A DNA stretch of 64,000 nt from Gordonia hankookensis (lineage in GTDB: Bacteria; Actinomycetota; Actinomycetes; Mycobacteriales; Mycobacteriaceae): positions 372,001 to 436,000 of the forward strand of contig NZ_JACWMS010000002.1 in assembly GCF_014673215.1 (NCBI RefSeq). Reading direction: 5' to 3'. This document shows, in pieces, positions 37,128 to 45,512 of this stretch (the stretch's first letter is position 1; each line of letters starts with the position of its first letter). The translations under genes were made by a program, and so were the position numbers. A model generated the notes under the pieces. That model saw only the letters and a program-made list of their open reading frames with translations, searched no databases and was not told the DNA's origin.

Positions 37128-37925
37128 ATGGCCAATCGCCCGAGCCCGGCCGCGGCAGCCCGTGCCGCCGTGGCCGCCGCCACGAACGTGACCCGGGGCC
37201 TCGAGCAGGCATTGATCAGTACCGTCACCGAGGGCGTCGCCAAACCCGACGGCCGGCGACAACGCTGGGAGAAGCACAAGGCGGCACGACGGACCGAACT
37301 GACCGACGGCACCATCGACGCGGTGCGCACGCTCGGCGCCGACGTCGGGATGGACGAGATCGCCGCACACATCGGTGTTTCCAAAACCGTTCTCTACCGG
37401 TACTTCACCGACAAGAGCGATCTCGGTGTCGCGACCGCGGTGCGCTTCTTCGAGACGATGCTGCTGCCACGCCTGACCGAGGCGATCACCGACGATGTCG
37501 ACGAGTACACGCTGACCCGCACTGCCATCGGTGTCTACGTCAACGCGGTCGCCGACGAACCGAACCTGTACAAGTTCGCACTGACCAGCCCGCCGTCGTC
37601 GGCGGCAACCGCCGACTCGGAGAAGCTGGTCGCACAGCTGATGACCGCCGCTCTCGTCCTGCGGATGACCGAGCGCGACGCCGACACCTCCGGCGCCGAG
37701 GTGTGGTCCAACGCGTTGGTGGGCGCGATCCAGCGCGCGGTCGACTGGTGGATGACCGAGCGGTCCATCCCGGTGGGCGACCTGATCGACTATCTGACGA
37801 TGCTGTCGTGGAGCTCCATCGTCGGCATCGCGGCATTCAACGGTTCCCGGGAGGCGTTCGTCGCCGCACCTCCGCCCCTTCCGGAACCACCCATCACCGA
37901 CAACGGAATCGAGGACACCGAATGA
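37128..37925 (+). CDS. TetR-family transcriptional regulator
   Basis: A 265-residue regulator. The helix-turn-helix lies at about residues 62-105 (VGMDEIAAHIGVSKTVLYRY), preceded by an unusually long basic N-terminus. The C-terminal ligand domain ends in a Pro-rich tail. It diverges from the DUF445 gene and is followed by an SDR with ATGA overlap, so it may regulate both. Equivalent in place to Rv0472c. Confidence 0.87.
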   Translation: MANRPSPAAAARAAVAAATNVTRGLEQALISTVTEGVAKPDGRRQRWEKHKAARRTELTDGTIDAVRTLGADVGMDEIAAHIGVSKTVLYRYFTDKSDLGVATAVRFFETMLLPRLTEAITDDVDEYTLTRTAIGVYVNAVADEPNLYKFALTSPPSSAATADSEKLVAQLMTAALVLRMTERDADTSGAEVWSNALVGAIQRAVDWWMTERSIPVGDLIDYLTMLSWSSIVGIAAFNGSREAFVAAPPPLPEPPITDNGIEDTE

Positions 37926-38731
37926 GCCGTACCGCACTGGTCACCGGAGGCAGTCGCGGAGTCGGACAGGGTGTGGCCACCGCGCTCGTCGCCGCCGGGT
38001 GGACCGTCTACGTCACCTCACGTCATGGAACCGGGCCGGACGGGACCATCGCGCTGGCCTGCGACCACACCGACGACGATGCGGTTGCCGAGGTGTTCGC
38101 CCGCATCGAGCGCGACACCGACGGACTCGACCTCCTCGTCAACAATGCCTGGGCCGCACCGCGTGGCTTCGGCGGCTTCTCCGACCGGTTCTGGGAACGT
38201 CCGGTCGACGACTGGGACACCCTGATCGACGTCGGACTGCGCGCCCACTACGTCGCGTCCGTTCACGCCGCCCGGATGATGGTGGCGCGCGGTAGCGGGC
38301 TGATCGTGTCCATCTCGTCGTTCGGGTCCCGCGGGCATCTGCATTCGGTTCTGTACGGCATGAGCAAATCGGGGCTCGACAAGATGGCATTCGACATGGG
38401 TCATGAGCTCTCCGGTACCGGGGTCACCGCGGTCTCGCTGTGGCTGGGCCTCATCCGGACCGAACTACTGCTCTCCCTCGGGATCGACGAGTTCGCCGGA
38501 TTCTCGCTGCAACGCGCGGAGGACCCGGAGTTCGTGGGACGCGTGATCGATGCCCTGGCAGGCGATCCCGATCTGGGCGACCACAACGGCCACACTCTCG
38601 TCACTGCCGAACTCGGCATCGGATACGGCCTCGCCAACAATGATGGGACCGCACCTGATTCGCATCGCGAGGCCTTCGGTGGCGGACCGTTGTTCCCGCC
38701 GGCCACCGCAGCGGCCGAATCGCTCGGCTGA
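37922..38731 (+). CDS. Short-chain dehydrogenase/reductase
   Basis: A 269-residue SDR with TGGSRGVG at residues 8-15, LLVNNAWAAPRGFGG, the catalytic Ser in VSISSFGSRG and YGMSK as the YxxxK site. The family includes DHRS1-like enzymes. The start ATG overlaps the TetR stop, so it belongs to that operon. Substrate unknown. ppk2 follows 28 nt later. Confidence 0.86.
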   Translation: MSRTALVTGGSRGVGQGVATALVAAGWTVYVTSRHGTGPDGTIALACDHTDDDAVAEVFARIERDTDGLDLLVNNAWAAPRGFGGFSDRFWERPVDDWDTLIDVGLRAHYVASVHAARMMVARGSGLIVSISSFGSRGHLHSVLYGMSKSGLDKMAFDMGHELSGTGVTAVSLWLGLIRTELLLSLGIDEFAGFSLQRAEDPEFVGRVIDALAGDPDLGDHNGHTLVTAELGIGYGLANNDGTAPDSHREAFGGGPLFPPATAAAESLG

Positions 38732-38759
38732 CGCTTTCGGACCAGGAGGGCACGACCCG

Positions 38760-39628
38760 ATGGGCAGGCACACCAGGACGGCCGGTTGGACCACGCCCGC
38801 TGTGGAGGCGCTGCGCGTGACGGCGACTGGGCCGATCGCCGGATTCGACCCTTCGTCGACCCCCGGCTTCAATGGCGACAAGGAGAGTGGCACAAAGCTT
38901 CTCGCCGAGCGCGGCTCCGTACTCGCCGATCTCCAGGAGTTGCTCTACGCCAACGGACGAGCCGGCGACCAGCGGTCGATACTGCTCGTCCTGCAGGGTA
39001 TGGACACGGCGGGCAAGGGTGGGATCGTCCGACATGTCGGAGGGATGGTCGATCCGCAGGGCCTGACCATTCAAGGGTTCGGCAAGCCGACGCCGGAGGA
39101 GTTGTCGCACGACTTCCTCTGGCGCGTGCATCGTGCCCTGCCACCCGGCGGCCGCATCGGCATCTTCGACCGTTCCCATTACGAGGACGTGTTGCCCGTG
39201 CGGGTCCACGATCTCGTGCCGAAGTCGGAATGGGAGAAGCGCTACGAGGTGATCAACCAGTTCGAGCGCGACCTCGTGGCATCGGGGACCACGATCATCA
39301 AATGCGCGATGGTGGTGTCGAAGCCCGAGCAGAAGTCACGCCTGGCCGAACGCCTCGAACGTCCGGACAAGTACTGGAAATACAACCCCGGCGACATCGA
39401 CGAACGTGGCTTCTGGAACGACTATCTCGAGGCCTACCAAGCGATATTCGATCGCTGCGACAGCAGCCACGCGCCCTGGTCCTCATTCCATCCGATCGCA
39501 AATGGTTTGCCCGGCTGTCGATCTGCGAACTCCTCATCCACGCCCTGGAAGGCCTGGACCTCGACTGGCCGAAAGCCGACTTCGACGTCGAAGCGGAGAA
39601 AAAGCGCGTCGCCACCCTGGAGGACTGA
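38760..39628 (+). pseudogene. ppk2: Polyphosphate kinase 2 with an apparent frameshift
   Basis: PPK2 enzymes transfer phosphate between polyphosphate and nucleotides. Frame one (from ATG 38760, SD AGGAGGG) encodes VLQGMDTAGKGGIVRHV, the Walker A region, and FDRSHYEDVLPVRVH, the Walker B region, up to SSHAPW at 39471-39479. The rest of the family sequence (IPSDRKWFARL, ending FDVEAEKKRVATLED) continues only in another frame to the stop at 39626. One base appears missing just after 39479. This may be a real mutation, a sequencing error, or a programmed shift. The C-terminal lid would be lost in the mutant product. Confidence 0.85.
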
Positions 39629-39631
39629 CTC

Positions 39632-39708
39632 CGTACACAATTGCAGCGTGAGCGGGGTTCCGCGACAATTATTGTCGTCGCCCCTCGCTCACGCTGCAAT
39701 TGTGTACG
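39632..39708. terminator. Nested long palindrome downstream of ppk2
   Basis: Outer arms 39632-39654 and 39686-39708 are perfect 23-nt reverse complements (left arm starts CGTACACAATTGCAGCGTGA). Inside the loop CGACAAT (39663-39669) and ATTGTCG (39671-39677) form a second palindrome. It starts 4 nt after the ppk2 stop and its right part lies within the truncated cassette gene at 39689-39811. It can serve as a terminator, and it also looks like an inserted element. Confidence 0.75.
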
Positions 39709-39811
39709 ACCTGCCACGGGAAGCCGGCCGCCGGCATCCGACTTCGAGCGAATCCGGCATTGTATCGACAGACGCGCCCGGGGAGTTCTGGAGTACATCA
39801 ACAAGATTCAT
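39689..39811 (-). pseudogene. Truncated third-family cassette gene (copy B4)
   Basis: A 40-codon ORF whose first 25 residues (MNLVDVLQNSPGASVDTMPD) match the N-terminus of the protein at 43011-43553. It then runs out of homology and stops inside the palindrome at 39632-39708. The upstream membrane gene ends 25 nt before it, the same gap as in the intact pair at 43.5 kb. It is the broken 3' end of the cassette array. Confidence 0.75.
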
Positions 39812-39836
39812 GAGACTCGCCCGGCCTGGGCACCGA

Positions 39837-40601
39837 TCACCCGGCACCCACGGGCACGGTGATCGTCACGGTCTCGCCCACCCCGACATCGGGTGGGGCT
39901 GCTGTCAGCATGGCCTCGATCTCGGCCGCAGTCACCGCTCGGCCGTCAGCGCAGCACTCCTGAAGGTGATCCAGTGTCGACATGACGCTGTCGAAATCCA
40001 GGTTGTATGGGCGCGTCAACAACCGGGTCGAACGGTGTACCCCACTATCCATGCTCTCAAAGGTCACCGAAGGCACGCCGTTGCTCAACTCGCGGAAAAC
40101 GATCGTGGCGTCGCCGAACACATATCGGGCGCCGTTACCAAACGTGACACCTTCCGAAGAGATCACCAACGGCCCACGATCTCGATAACTTGCCACACCG
40201 AGAATCGGGGCAACACTGGCCGCAGCCAGAGCGGGAATGACCAGCCTCCAGGCCTGCGAGGCACCAGTGGCCATCAGCGTGAACATTGCCACCGATACGA
40301 AACCACATACCAGCGAGAGCCAGAACGCCGTATTCCGGTGTACCGGCTGCCGGTGCGCAACAACCCGGTCTCCGGTCGCGTCCACTCGGGTCCGCGGAGG
40401 AATGAGCAGCGCTACCGGCATCAACGCAATCCCCACAAACGTGACCGACATGAGCGGCATACCGATCATGACGCCCAGCGCTATGCCAGCGATTCCAAGA
40501 AGGAAAAGCACCGTGAGACGCTTCATATTGGGCCGATACACAAACGGGCTATGTTTCGTCCACGCATACGAGACGGCGCGGCCTTCACTTTTCAATCCCA
40601 C
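39837..40601 (-). CDS. Four-helix membrane protein, candidate immunity protein (copy A4)
   Basis: A 254-residue protein starting GTG (MGLKSEGRAVSYAWTKHSPF). Two hydrophobic pairs (about residues 30-66 and 88-130) are followed by a soluble domain (SYRDRGPLVISSEGVTFGNG) and a conserved tail ETVTITVPVGAG. It is a close paralogue of the protein at 43579-44343. The start overlaps the stop of a toxin-like remnant ending VDWLWD. I do not recognise the family. The role as immunity protein is inferred from cassette structure. Confidence 0.75.
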   Translation of the reverse strand: MGLKSEGRAVSYAWTKHSPFVYRPNMKRLTVLFLLGIAGIALGVMIGMPLMSVTFVGIALMPVALLIPPRTRVDATGDRVVAHRQPVHRNTAFWLSLVCGFVSVAMFTLMATGASQAWRLVIPALAAASVAPILGVASYRDRGPLVISSEGVTFGNGARYVFGDATIVFRELSNGVPSVTFESMDSGVHRSTRLLTRPYNLDFDSVMSTLDHLQECCADGRAVTAAEIEAMLTAAPPDVGVGETVTITVPVGAG

Positions 40602-40952
40602 AACCAGTCAACACCTTTCGAGGTCAAACGGCACGCGACGCCACCCGCGACAAGCCCGGCAGCAGTCCCGTAGCCCGGACCGAACACATCGTCGCGATCG
40701 CGGCACCCGCTTGCGCCACGCAGACGCGCCTCCCCTCCCGGGTGCAACGGCCGCGATCGCCAACAGCGCCGGTGAATCGTGAATCGCCCTGATGCTCAGC
40801 CACGTCGCAGCCCGTTGCCCGCCCCGCGTACCCCGCTCGGATCCGTCGCTATTCGACCGGTAACCCACGTGGGTGGAAATCGTGGGCGAAGGGTCCTCCA
40901 CGGGCTCGACGGTCGCACCGGGAACACCCCCCAGCTCTTCTATGAGATTCAC
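40592..40952 (-). pseudogene. Degenerate cassette junction: third-family N-terminus plus frameshifted toxin C-terminus
   Basis: It starts GTG 40952 (overlapping the stop of copy A3 by GTGA) with MNLIEELGGVPGATVEPVED, the third-family N-terminus. It then loses homology. From about 40720 down to 40592 the DNA matches the toxin gene C-terminus at 44334-44470: the last codons give YGTAAGLVAGGVACRLTSKG and then VDWLWD, with a deletion and at least one frameshift (near 40670). One open frame runs to 40608 without either domain intact. A decayed fusion of two cassette genes. Confidence 0.7.
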
Positions 40953-41704
40953 GATCCGCCGCCTACGGGAACGGTCAACTCAACCGACTCGCCAACTGCG
41001 ATCCCCTCCGGCCGAGCCGCCCGCAGCATCGCCTCGATCTCAGCCGGAGATGTGATGCGGCCCTGTGAGTTCCACGATCGAAGCTGTTCGAATGTGGAGA
41101 GCATGGTGTCGAAGTCGATGTTGTAGGGGACGGAAGCAACCAGCAAGACCTTCCCTGTGGGCGGCGTGAGCCTTATCGACGGAGCACCGTGCTCAACTCT
41201 CACGAAGTCAATGACTGCAGTGTCGAGCGCCACAGCGTGACCGCTGCCGGAAGTGACCGTTGTTGCCGTGACCTTCAGCGGGCCTCGGTACCTATATGCC
41301 AAGACGGCCGTGAGCACCACGCCGACAAGCGCTGGAACGGCGAGGATCGCGATACGCCATGACTGCGTTGCCCCCACTACTACCTGACCGACGATACCGC
41401 CCGTCATCGTCATGAAGACAAACGTCATCCATAGCCAGCCGTTCGTGTAGAACGGTTGACGGTAGATGAGTAGATGCTGGGCGCCTGTGCGTAGCTTGGT
41501 CCTCTTAGGTAGGTAAACTGGGACGACAATCATAGCCAGTGCCACAAAGACCAGGGCTAACACCTGGGCACCAAGCACAAAGGCAAATGCAACGCCTATG
41601 GCACCTAGCGCGACGAGCATCAAGATTCGGCCGTGCGACCGCGGTACTTCGTATGTCGTGTGTTGCTTCCATTCGTATGTGAGACATTCAGAGGTCAATC
41701 CCAT
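40949..41704 (-). CDS. Four-helix membrane protein, candidate immunity protein (copy A3)
   Basis: A 251-residue protein (MGLTSECLTYEWKQHTTYEV). Hydrophobic pairs lie near residues 27-63 and 88-133, with a soluble domain RGPLKVTATTVTSGSGHAVA and the tail ESVELTVPVGGGS. Its closest paralogue here is copy A2 (42153-42923). ATG 41704 lies in the last codons of the preceding toxin-like gene (TGGGATTGA), so translation is coupled. Base composition is visibly less GC-rich than the flanking core genes. Confidence 0.75.
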   Translation of the reverse strand: MGLTSECLTYEWKQHTTYEVPRSHGRILMLVALGAIGVAFAFVLGAQVLALVFVALAMIVVPVYLPKRTKLRTGAQHLLIYRQPFYTNGWLWMTFVFMTMTGGIVGQVVVGATQSWRIAILAVPALVGVVLTAVLAYRYRGPLKVTATTVTSGSGHAVALDTAVIDFVRVEHGAPSIRLTPPTGKVLLVASVPYNIDFDTMLSTFEQLRSWNSQGRITSPAEIEAMLRAARPEGIAVGESVELTVPVGGGS

Positions 41705-42156
41705 AGCGCACCAATACCCTTCGATGTGAAGTAGGCGGCAATCTTCGCGATGTCCGCGCGAAGCCGTTTGAGCGATTCCTTGACCTGGCTAATCTCGCCC
41801 TCAGCTCTACGAGCTACGTCGGCAACTCTTGTCGCGACCTCACCATGACGATCGAGATGCTTACGGGTCTTGCCGACCGACCCACGAGCAGCGTCGCCTG
41901 CAGAACTGTTCCACGTCTCGAACGCGGTCAGTTTCCCCAGCTTGCCGGATGTGTCGAGAGTCACCTTCGTTCTGCCGGGGGGTGGAGTAACGCTGACAAG
42001 GAAGATCAGTCGTTCGCGGATGACTGTTGCAGCACAATCGAATCCGCAATGCGGTGCGTCATCCGCGTAGTCTGCTGGGTGGGCGTTGTCCAACAGTTCC
42101 TCTGCAGAATCCACCTGTGTCCCCGAAGCGCCCGTCAGCTCTTCGACGAGATTCAC
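41695..42156 (-). CDS. Fusion protein: third-family N-terminus, toxin-like helical region, toxin terminal peptide
   Basis: 153 residues. Residues 1-25 (MNLVEELTGASGTQVDSAEE) match the third cassette family. Residues about 69-138 match the N-terminal helical domain of the full toxin-like protein almost exactly (TSGKLGKLTAFETWNSSAGD, GEVATRVADVARRAEGE). The last residues AAYFTSKGIGALWD match a toxin C-terminus. The whole glycine-zipper part is missing. It is an in-frame recombinant, intact but probably non-toxic. Starts with a GTGA overlap of copy A2. Confidence 0.7.
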   Translation of the reverse strand: MNLVEELTGASGTQVDSAEELLDNAHPADYADDAPHCGFDCAATVIRERLIFLVSVTPPPGRTKVTLDTSGKLGKLTAFETWNSSAGDAARGSVGKTRKHLDRHGEVATRVADVARRAEGEISQVKESLKRLRADIAKIAAYFTSKGIGALWD

Positions 42157-42923
42157 GACCCGCCGCCTACGGGCACCGTCAACTCAACGGATTCACCCAA
42201 TCCCACACCCTTCGGCAAGTCGGCAGTGAGCATCGCTGCGATCGCCGCCGAAGATACGCACCTACTCTGCGAGTCCCACACCTTGAGTTGTTCGAGAGTG
42301 GACAAGAGACTGTTGAAATCGATGTTGTAACCGCGCGAAATGATCCTGGCCGAGCGCGTCGGGGCTTCGATATCGGATGTCAATCGCACGGCCGGCACGC
42401 CGCTGTTCAACTCGACGAACTCGATGCACGTGCTTCGATACTCGAAGACCGCGCCATTGCCCAGTTCAACTCCCTGCGCCGAGATTCTCAACGGGCCTCG
42501 GTCTCGATACGCAAGCACGACAAGGTACGGCGTCACCGCCACGCCGGCGATCGCAGGGATGACCAGCCGCCAGCTCTGGGATGCACCTGCCGCGATCTCC
42601 ACAACCATCGTGACGGTGATCAAGGCCATCGCAGCAGTGAACACGATCTGGCTGTTGCGATACCACGGTTGCGCGTGCACGACTGCCTCACCACGAGACA
42701 TTTCGATCCTGGTCGCAAAGGGGAGAACGGTGGCGATCGCCATCAGCGCAAAACCGGCACCACCAGCCACCAACGCCCACAACTCGATCGCGAAACCCAG
42801 TATCAACAGAACGCCGCCCAGCGCGAGAAGTCCAACTGCGGCAAACCGCGCTGTCCGGAACACGTGTTTGGTTCGGTTGGCCCAAATGTAGGTCACGTCC
42901 GCGCCATCCCTATTCAGTCCCAC
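42153..42923 (-). CDS. Four-helix membrane protein, candidate immunity protein (copy A2)
   Basis: A 256-residue protein from GTG 42923 (MGLNRDGADVTYIWANRTKH). Hydrophobic pairs lie near residues 30-66 and 90-135, with a soluble domain YRDRGPLRISAQGVELGNGA and the tail ESVELTVPVGGGS. The start lies within the stop region of a toxin remnant ending GIGALWD. The subtype resembles copy A3 more than A1 or A4. Longer upstream open frame rejected because paralogues all start MGL. Confidence 0.75.
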   Translation of the reverse strand: MGLNRDGADVTYIWANRTKHVFRTARFAAVGLLALGGVLLILGFAIELWALVAGGAGFALMAIATVLPFATRIEMSRGEAVVHAQPWYRNSQIVFTAAMALITVTMVVEIAAGASQSWRLVIPAIAGVAVTPYLVVLAYRDRGPLRISAQGVELGNGAVFEYRSTCIEFVELNSGVPAVRLTSDIEAPTRSARIISRGYNIDFNSLLSTLEQLKVWDSQSRCVSSAAIAAMLTADLPKGVGLGESVELTVPVGGGS

Positions 42924-43010
42924 AGAGCACCGATACCTTTCGATGTGAGGAACGCTGCGACAGCAGCCACGCACACAGACGCAACCTGCCATGACGACCG
43001 GGTCTCGAGT
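42914..43010 (-). pseudogene. Toxin C-terminal remnant (GIGALWD subtype)
   Basis: Directly after the stop of the gene at 43011 the minus strand encodes VCVAAVAAFLTSKG and then IGALWD and a stop, matching the end of the toxin-like proteins. No start or upstream domain remains. The stop overlaps the GTG start of copy A2. An orphan C-terminus left in front of its membrane partner. Confidence 0.72.
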
Positions 43011-43553
43011 TCAATCCGACCCTGACCGAGCTTCCAGCATGATGTCATCAGCGATAGCCGACCAGTCCTGTGTTGCGGTGACCGCGAGTTGGAGTACGGC
43101 CAGTTGTCCATCCCCGATCGGGCAAACGACATCGTGGGTGTTCGACACGAGCCCACCGAAAGGTGATGTCAGGGTGCCGAGTAATCGAAAGGAAAATCCC
43201 TGGCCTGAAAGACTTTCAGCGTATTGGCTGCGCGTCGACCAGCCCGGCGCCTCGTGGGTCACGTCCGCGACGAGCGATGCAAGCCGAGCAGGCGAGGTCG
43301 ACATGCCCCCGACGATCCAGCCGATGAGGATTGCGGACGACACGAACTCCTCCCCGTCCACGCCAGTCTCGTCCACGGAGGCGAATGCCGACGAATCCAG
43401 CCACGTCACGCCGGGTTGCCCGGCAACCAGTCCGGCCCGGACACGGCGCCATGGCACCGGCAAACCCACTGGGCGGTAACCGAGTTCGAGCGGATCAGAC
43501 AGTGCATCGAGGGTCACACCCGGGGTGTTCTGAAGTACATCAACAAGATTCAT
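43011..43553 (-). CDS. Third cassette protein, LpqN-like domain suspected (copy B1)
   Basis: A 180-residue soluble protein from ATG 43553 (MNLVDVLQNTPGVTLDALSD). No signal peptide. The pattern APGW, then a beta region and VVCPIGDGQLAVLQLAVTAT resembles LpqN-family domains of mycolic-acid bacteria, but I am not sure. It is the only complete copy; others survive as 25-residue N-termini. It follows copy A1 by 25 nt. Confidence 0.68.
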   Translation of the reverse strand: MNLVDVLQNTPGVTLDALSDPLELGYRPVGLPVPWRRVRAGLVAGQPGVTWLDSSAFASVDETGVDGEEFVSSAILIGWIVGGMSTSPARLASLVADVTHEAPGWSTRSQYAESLSGQGFSFRLLGTLTSPFGGLVSNTHDVVCPIGDGQLAVLQLAVTATQDWSAIADDIMLEARSGSD

Positions 43554-43578
43554 GAGACTCGCCCGGCCTGGGCACCGA

Positions 43579-44343
43579 TCACCCGGCACCCACAGGCACG
43601 GTGATCGTCACGGTCTCGCCCACCTCGACGTCGGGTGGGACTGCTGTCAGCATCGCCTTGATCTCGGCCGGTGTCACCGCTCGGCCGTCAGCGCAGCACT
43701 CCTGAAGGTGATCCAGTGTCGACGCGACGCTGTCGAAATCGAGGTTGTACGCGCGAGTGAGTAGTCGGGTCGAACGAGTCGACCCGCTCTGCTCACCTTC
43801 AAGCGTCAGAGCCGGGACACCGTTGCTCAGGTGGCTGACATTCATCTTGGCATCGTCGAAGGCGTATCGGGCACCGTTTCCGAACTCGATGCCATGTGGA
43901 GAGATCACGAGCGGCCCACGATCCCGGTAGCTGGCCACACAGAGAACGGGCACAATGCCCGCCCCGAGGACGGCCGGTATGGCCAGGCGCCAAGCCTGCG
44001 ACGCACCCGCCGCCATCGCTGCGAAGATGGATAGTGACATGACTCCGCACACCATCGCGATCCACAGCGCTGGATTTGTGTGAAACGGCTGCCGATACAG
44101 GGCGACCCGATCTCCTTGGACCTCCACCCTGGTACGCGGCCGAAAGACCATCGGCACAGGAATCAGCGCCATCGCCAGCGACGCGATCGCCAGGAACGGC
44201 ATGCGAATCGCGAGACTCAGTGCCACTCCACCGATTCCGAAGGCACAGATCACGATCGATGACGACAGCTTCGGCCGGTAGACAAAGGAACTTCTCTTTG
44301 TCCATCTGAATGAAACTGTGCGTGCTTCACCATTCAATCCCAC
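43579..44343 (-). CDS. Four-helix membrane protein, candidate immunity protein (copy A1)
   Basis: A 254-residue protein from GTG 44343 (MGLNGEARTVSFRWTKRSSF). Hydrophobic pairs lie near residues 29-65 and 88-130, then comes the soluble domain SYRDRGPLVISPHGIEFGNG and the tail ETVTITVPVGAG. It sits directly behind the full-length toxin-like gene with a 10-nt overlap, as expected for a cognate immunity protein. The DNA of its 3' end and the following 100 bp is nearly identical to that of copy A4 at 39.8 kb, so one is a recent duplicate. Confidence 0.77.
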   Translation of the reverse strand: MGLNGEARTVSFRWTKRSSFVYRPKLSSSIVICAFGIGGVALSLAIRMPFLAIASLAMALIPVPMVFRPRTRVEVQGDRVALYRQPFHTNPALWIAMVCGVMSLSIFAAMAAGASQAWRLAIPAVLGAGIVPVLCVASYRDRGPLVISPHGIEFGNGARYAFDDAKMNVSHLSNGVPALTLEGEQSGSTRSTRLLTRAYNLDFDSVASTLDHLQECCADGRAVTPAEIKAMLTAVPPDVEVGETVTITVPVGAG

Positions 44344-45299
44344 AGCCAATCAACACCCTTCGATGTCAGATAGGACGCGACGCCACCCGCGACAGCCCCA
44401 ACCACAAGCCCGGCAGCAGTCCCATAGCCCGGACCGAACATCGTCCCGATCGCGGCACCCGCCTGCGCCCCCGCATACGCCCCGCCCACCAGACCCGTGG
44501 CCGTCGCCGCACCTTCGCGCGTGATCGCCTCACCCCACGAATTGCCGTCGGCCCGGTCAGCGAACACGGAAGGTATTGCGGTGAGCACCCCTACGGCTCC
44601 TCCGACGCGCGACACTCGCAGCTTGCCCATCTCTTCGAGCCACGGCGCGATCTTGGCATCGATACCGGTCGGGTTCTCACCGATCGATTTCCGCCAGATG
44701 TCTTGAATGATGTCCGTCTTGGTCCCGCTGATCGCGCCGGCACTGCCCATGATCAGGTCGGCCTTGCTCGGCTTCCACTGGACGATGTTCCACTCACCGT
44801 CCGCATTCTTGATCGCCGTCGCGAGATCGTGGTCGGCGACGAGTGCGGCTGTCAGCACCGCGGCCAGTTCGAACTTCAAGCGGTCGAAAGTGGCCACATA
44901 TTCGCGCGCCTGCTCATCGGTCATGTGACTCTTACGCTCGGGGTGCGGGTCTGTGATCGTGTCTGTCTGCGGATCGAGCGCAAATCCGACAGCCGCGATG
45001 TCGGCACGTAGCTTCTTCAGCGAGTTCTTGACCTCTTCGACCTCCTGCTCGGCTTTACGAGCAGCGTCTCCGACCTTCGTCGCGACCTCACCATGACGGT
45101 CGAGATCCTTACGGGTCTTGCCGACCGACCCACGAGCAGCATCGCCTGCAGAACTGTTCCACGTCTCGAACGCGGTCAGTTTCCCCAGCTTGCCGGATGT
45201 GTTGATCGAATGATCAGCGATGTTCGTGGAGATACCGAAGACGTTCGCGATTGCCCCGGTATCCCAGCGGTCGATATCCGCTACGCACAGTTTGCCCAT
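44334..45299 (-). CDS. ESX-type secreted toxin-like protein with glycine-zipper C-terminus
   Basis: 321 residues. Residues 1-95 form a helical WXG100/EspA-like region (MGKLCVADIDRWDTGAIANV, FETWNSSAGDAARGSVGKTR, EEVKNSLKKLRADIAAV). The middle is soluble and charged. Residues about 230-321 are Gly/Ala-rich with GxxxG-like spacing (GGAYAGAQAGAAIGTMFGPG, GLVVGAVAGGVASYLTSKG), ending VDWLWD, which suggests membrane insertion. Strong SD (GGGGGTGA) before ATG 45299. A WXG100-like gene diverges from it, and copy A1 follows with overlap. Pore-forming toxin activity is an inference. Confidence 0.72.
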   Translation of the reverse strand: MGKLCVADIDRWDTGAIANVFGISTNIADHSINTSGKLGKLTAFETWNSSAGDAARGSVGKTRKDLDRHGEVATKVGDAARKAEQEVEEVKNSLKKLRADIAAVGFALDPQTDTITDPHPERKSHMTDEQAREYVATFDRLKFELAAVLTAALVADHDLATAIKNADGEWNIVQWKPSKADLIMGSAGAISGTKTDIIQDIWRKSIGENPTGIDAKIAPWLEEMGKLRVSRVGGAVGVLTAIPSVFADRADGNSWGEAITREGAATATGLVGGAYAGAQAGAAIGTMFGPGYGTAAGLVVGAVAGGVASYLTSKGVDWLWD

Positions 45300-45512
45300 T
45301 TTCACCCCCGACGGCACGTCTCACCGAGTACATATCGTGCCATTGCCGATACGCCCGGTCGGTGCCTGGTCATTCAGGCAATGGACCCGGACCTCACATA
45401 ATGTCCGAAATGCACCCTTTTCCGATGTCCCACTGCCTGTTTCGTGAGTCCACGATTCGACGGATTGTATCGTGGCAATTGAATTGGCCGCGCTCGGCGA
45501 AGGGGGATCACA
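45300..45512. promoter_or_regulatory. Divergent promoter region between toxin-like and WXG100-like genes
   Basis: 213 bp without a gene, containing both start regions. An inverted repeat GGCACG (45313-45318) and CGTGCC about 17 bp on is visible near the toxin side. The stretch before the WXG100-like gene is relatively AT-rich (GGATTGTATCGTGGC) and could hold a -10 element. GAAGGGGG precedes its ATG. No confident promoter can be fixed by eye. Confidence 0.45.

Noticed and set aside
42153..42992. Start of membrane protein A2 at 42992
   Set aside because: All paralogues start MGL at the toxin stop; the extra 23 residues come from the out-of-frame toxin remnant.
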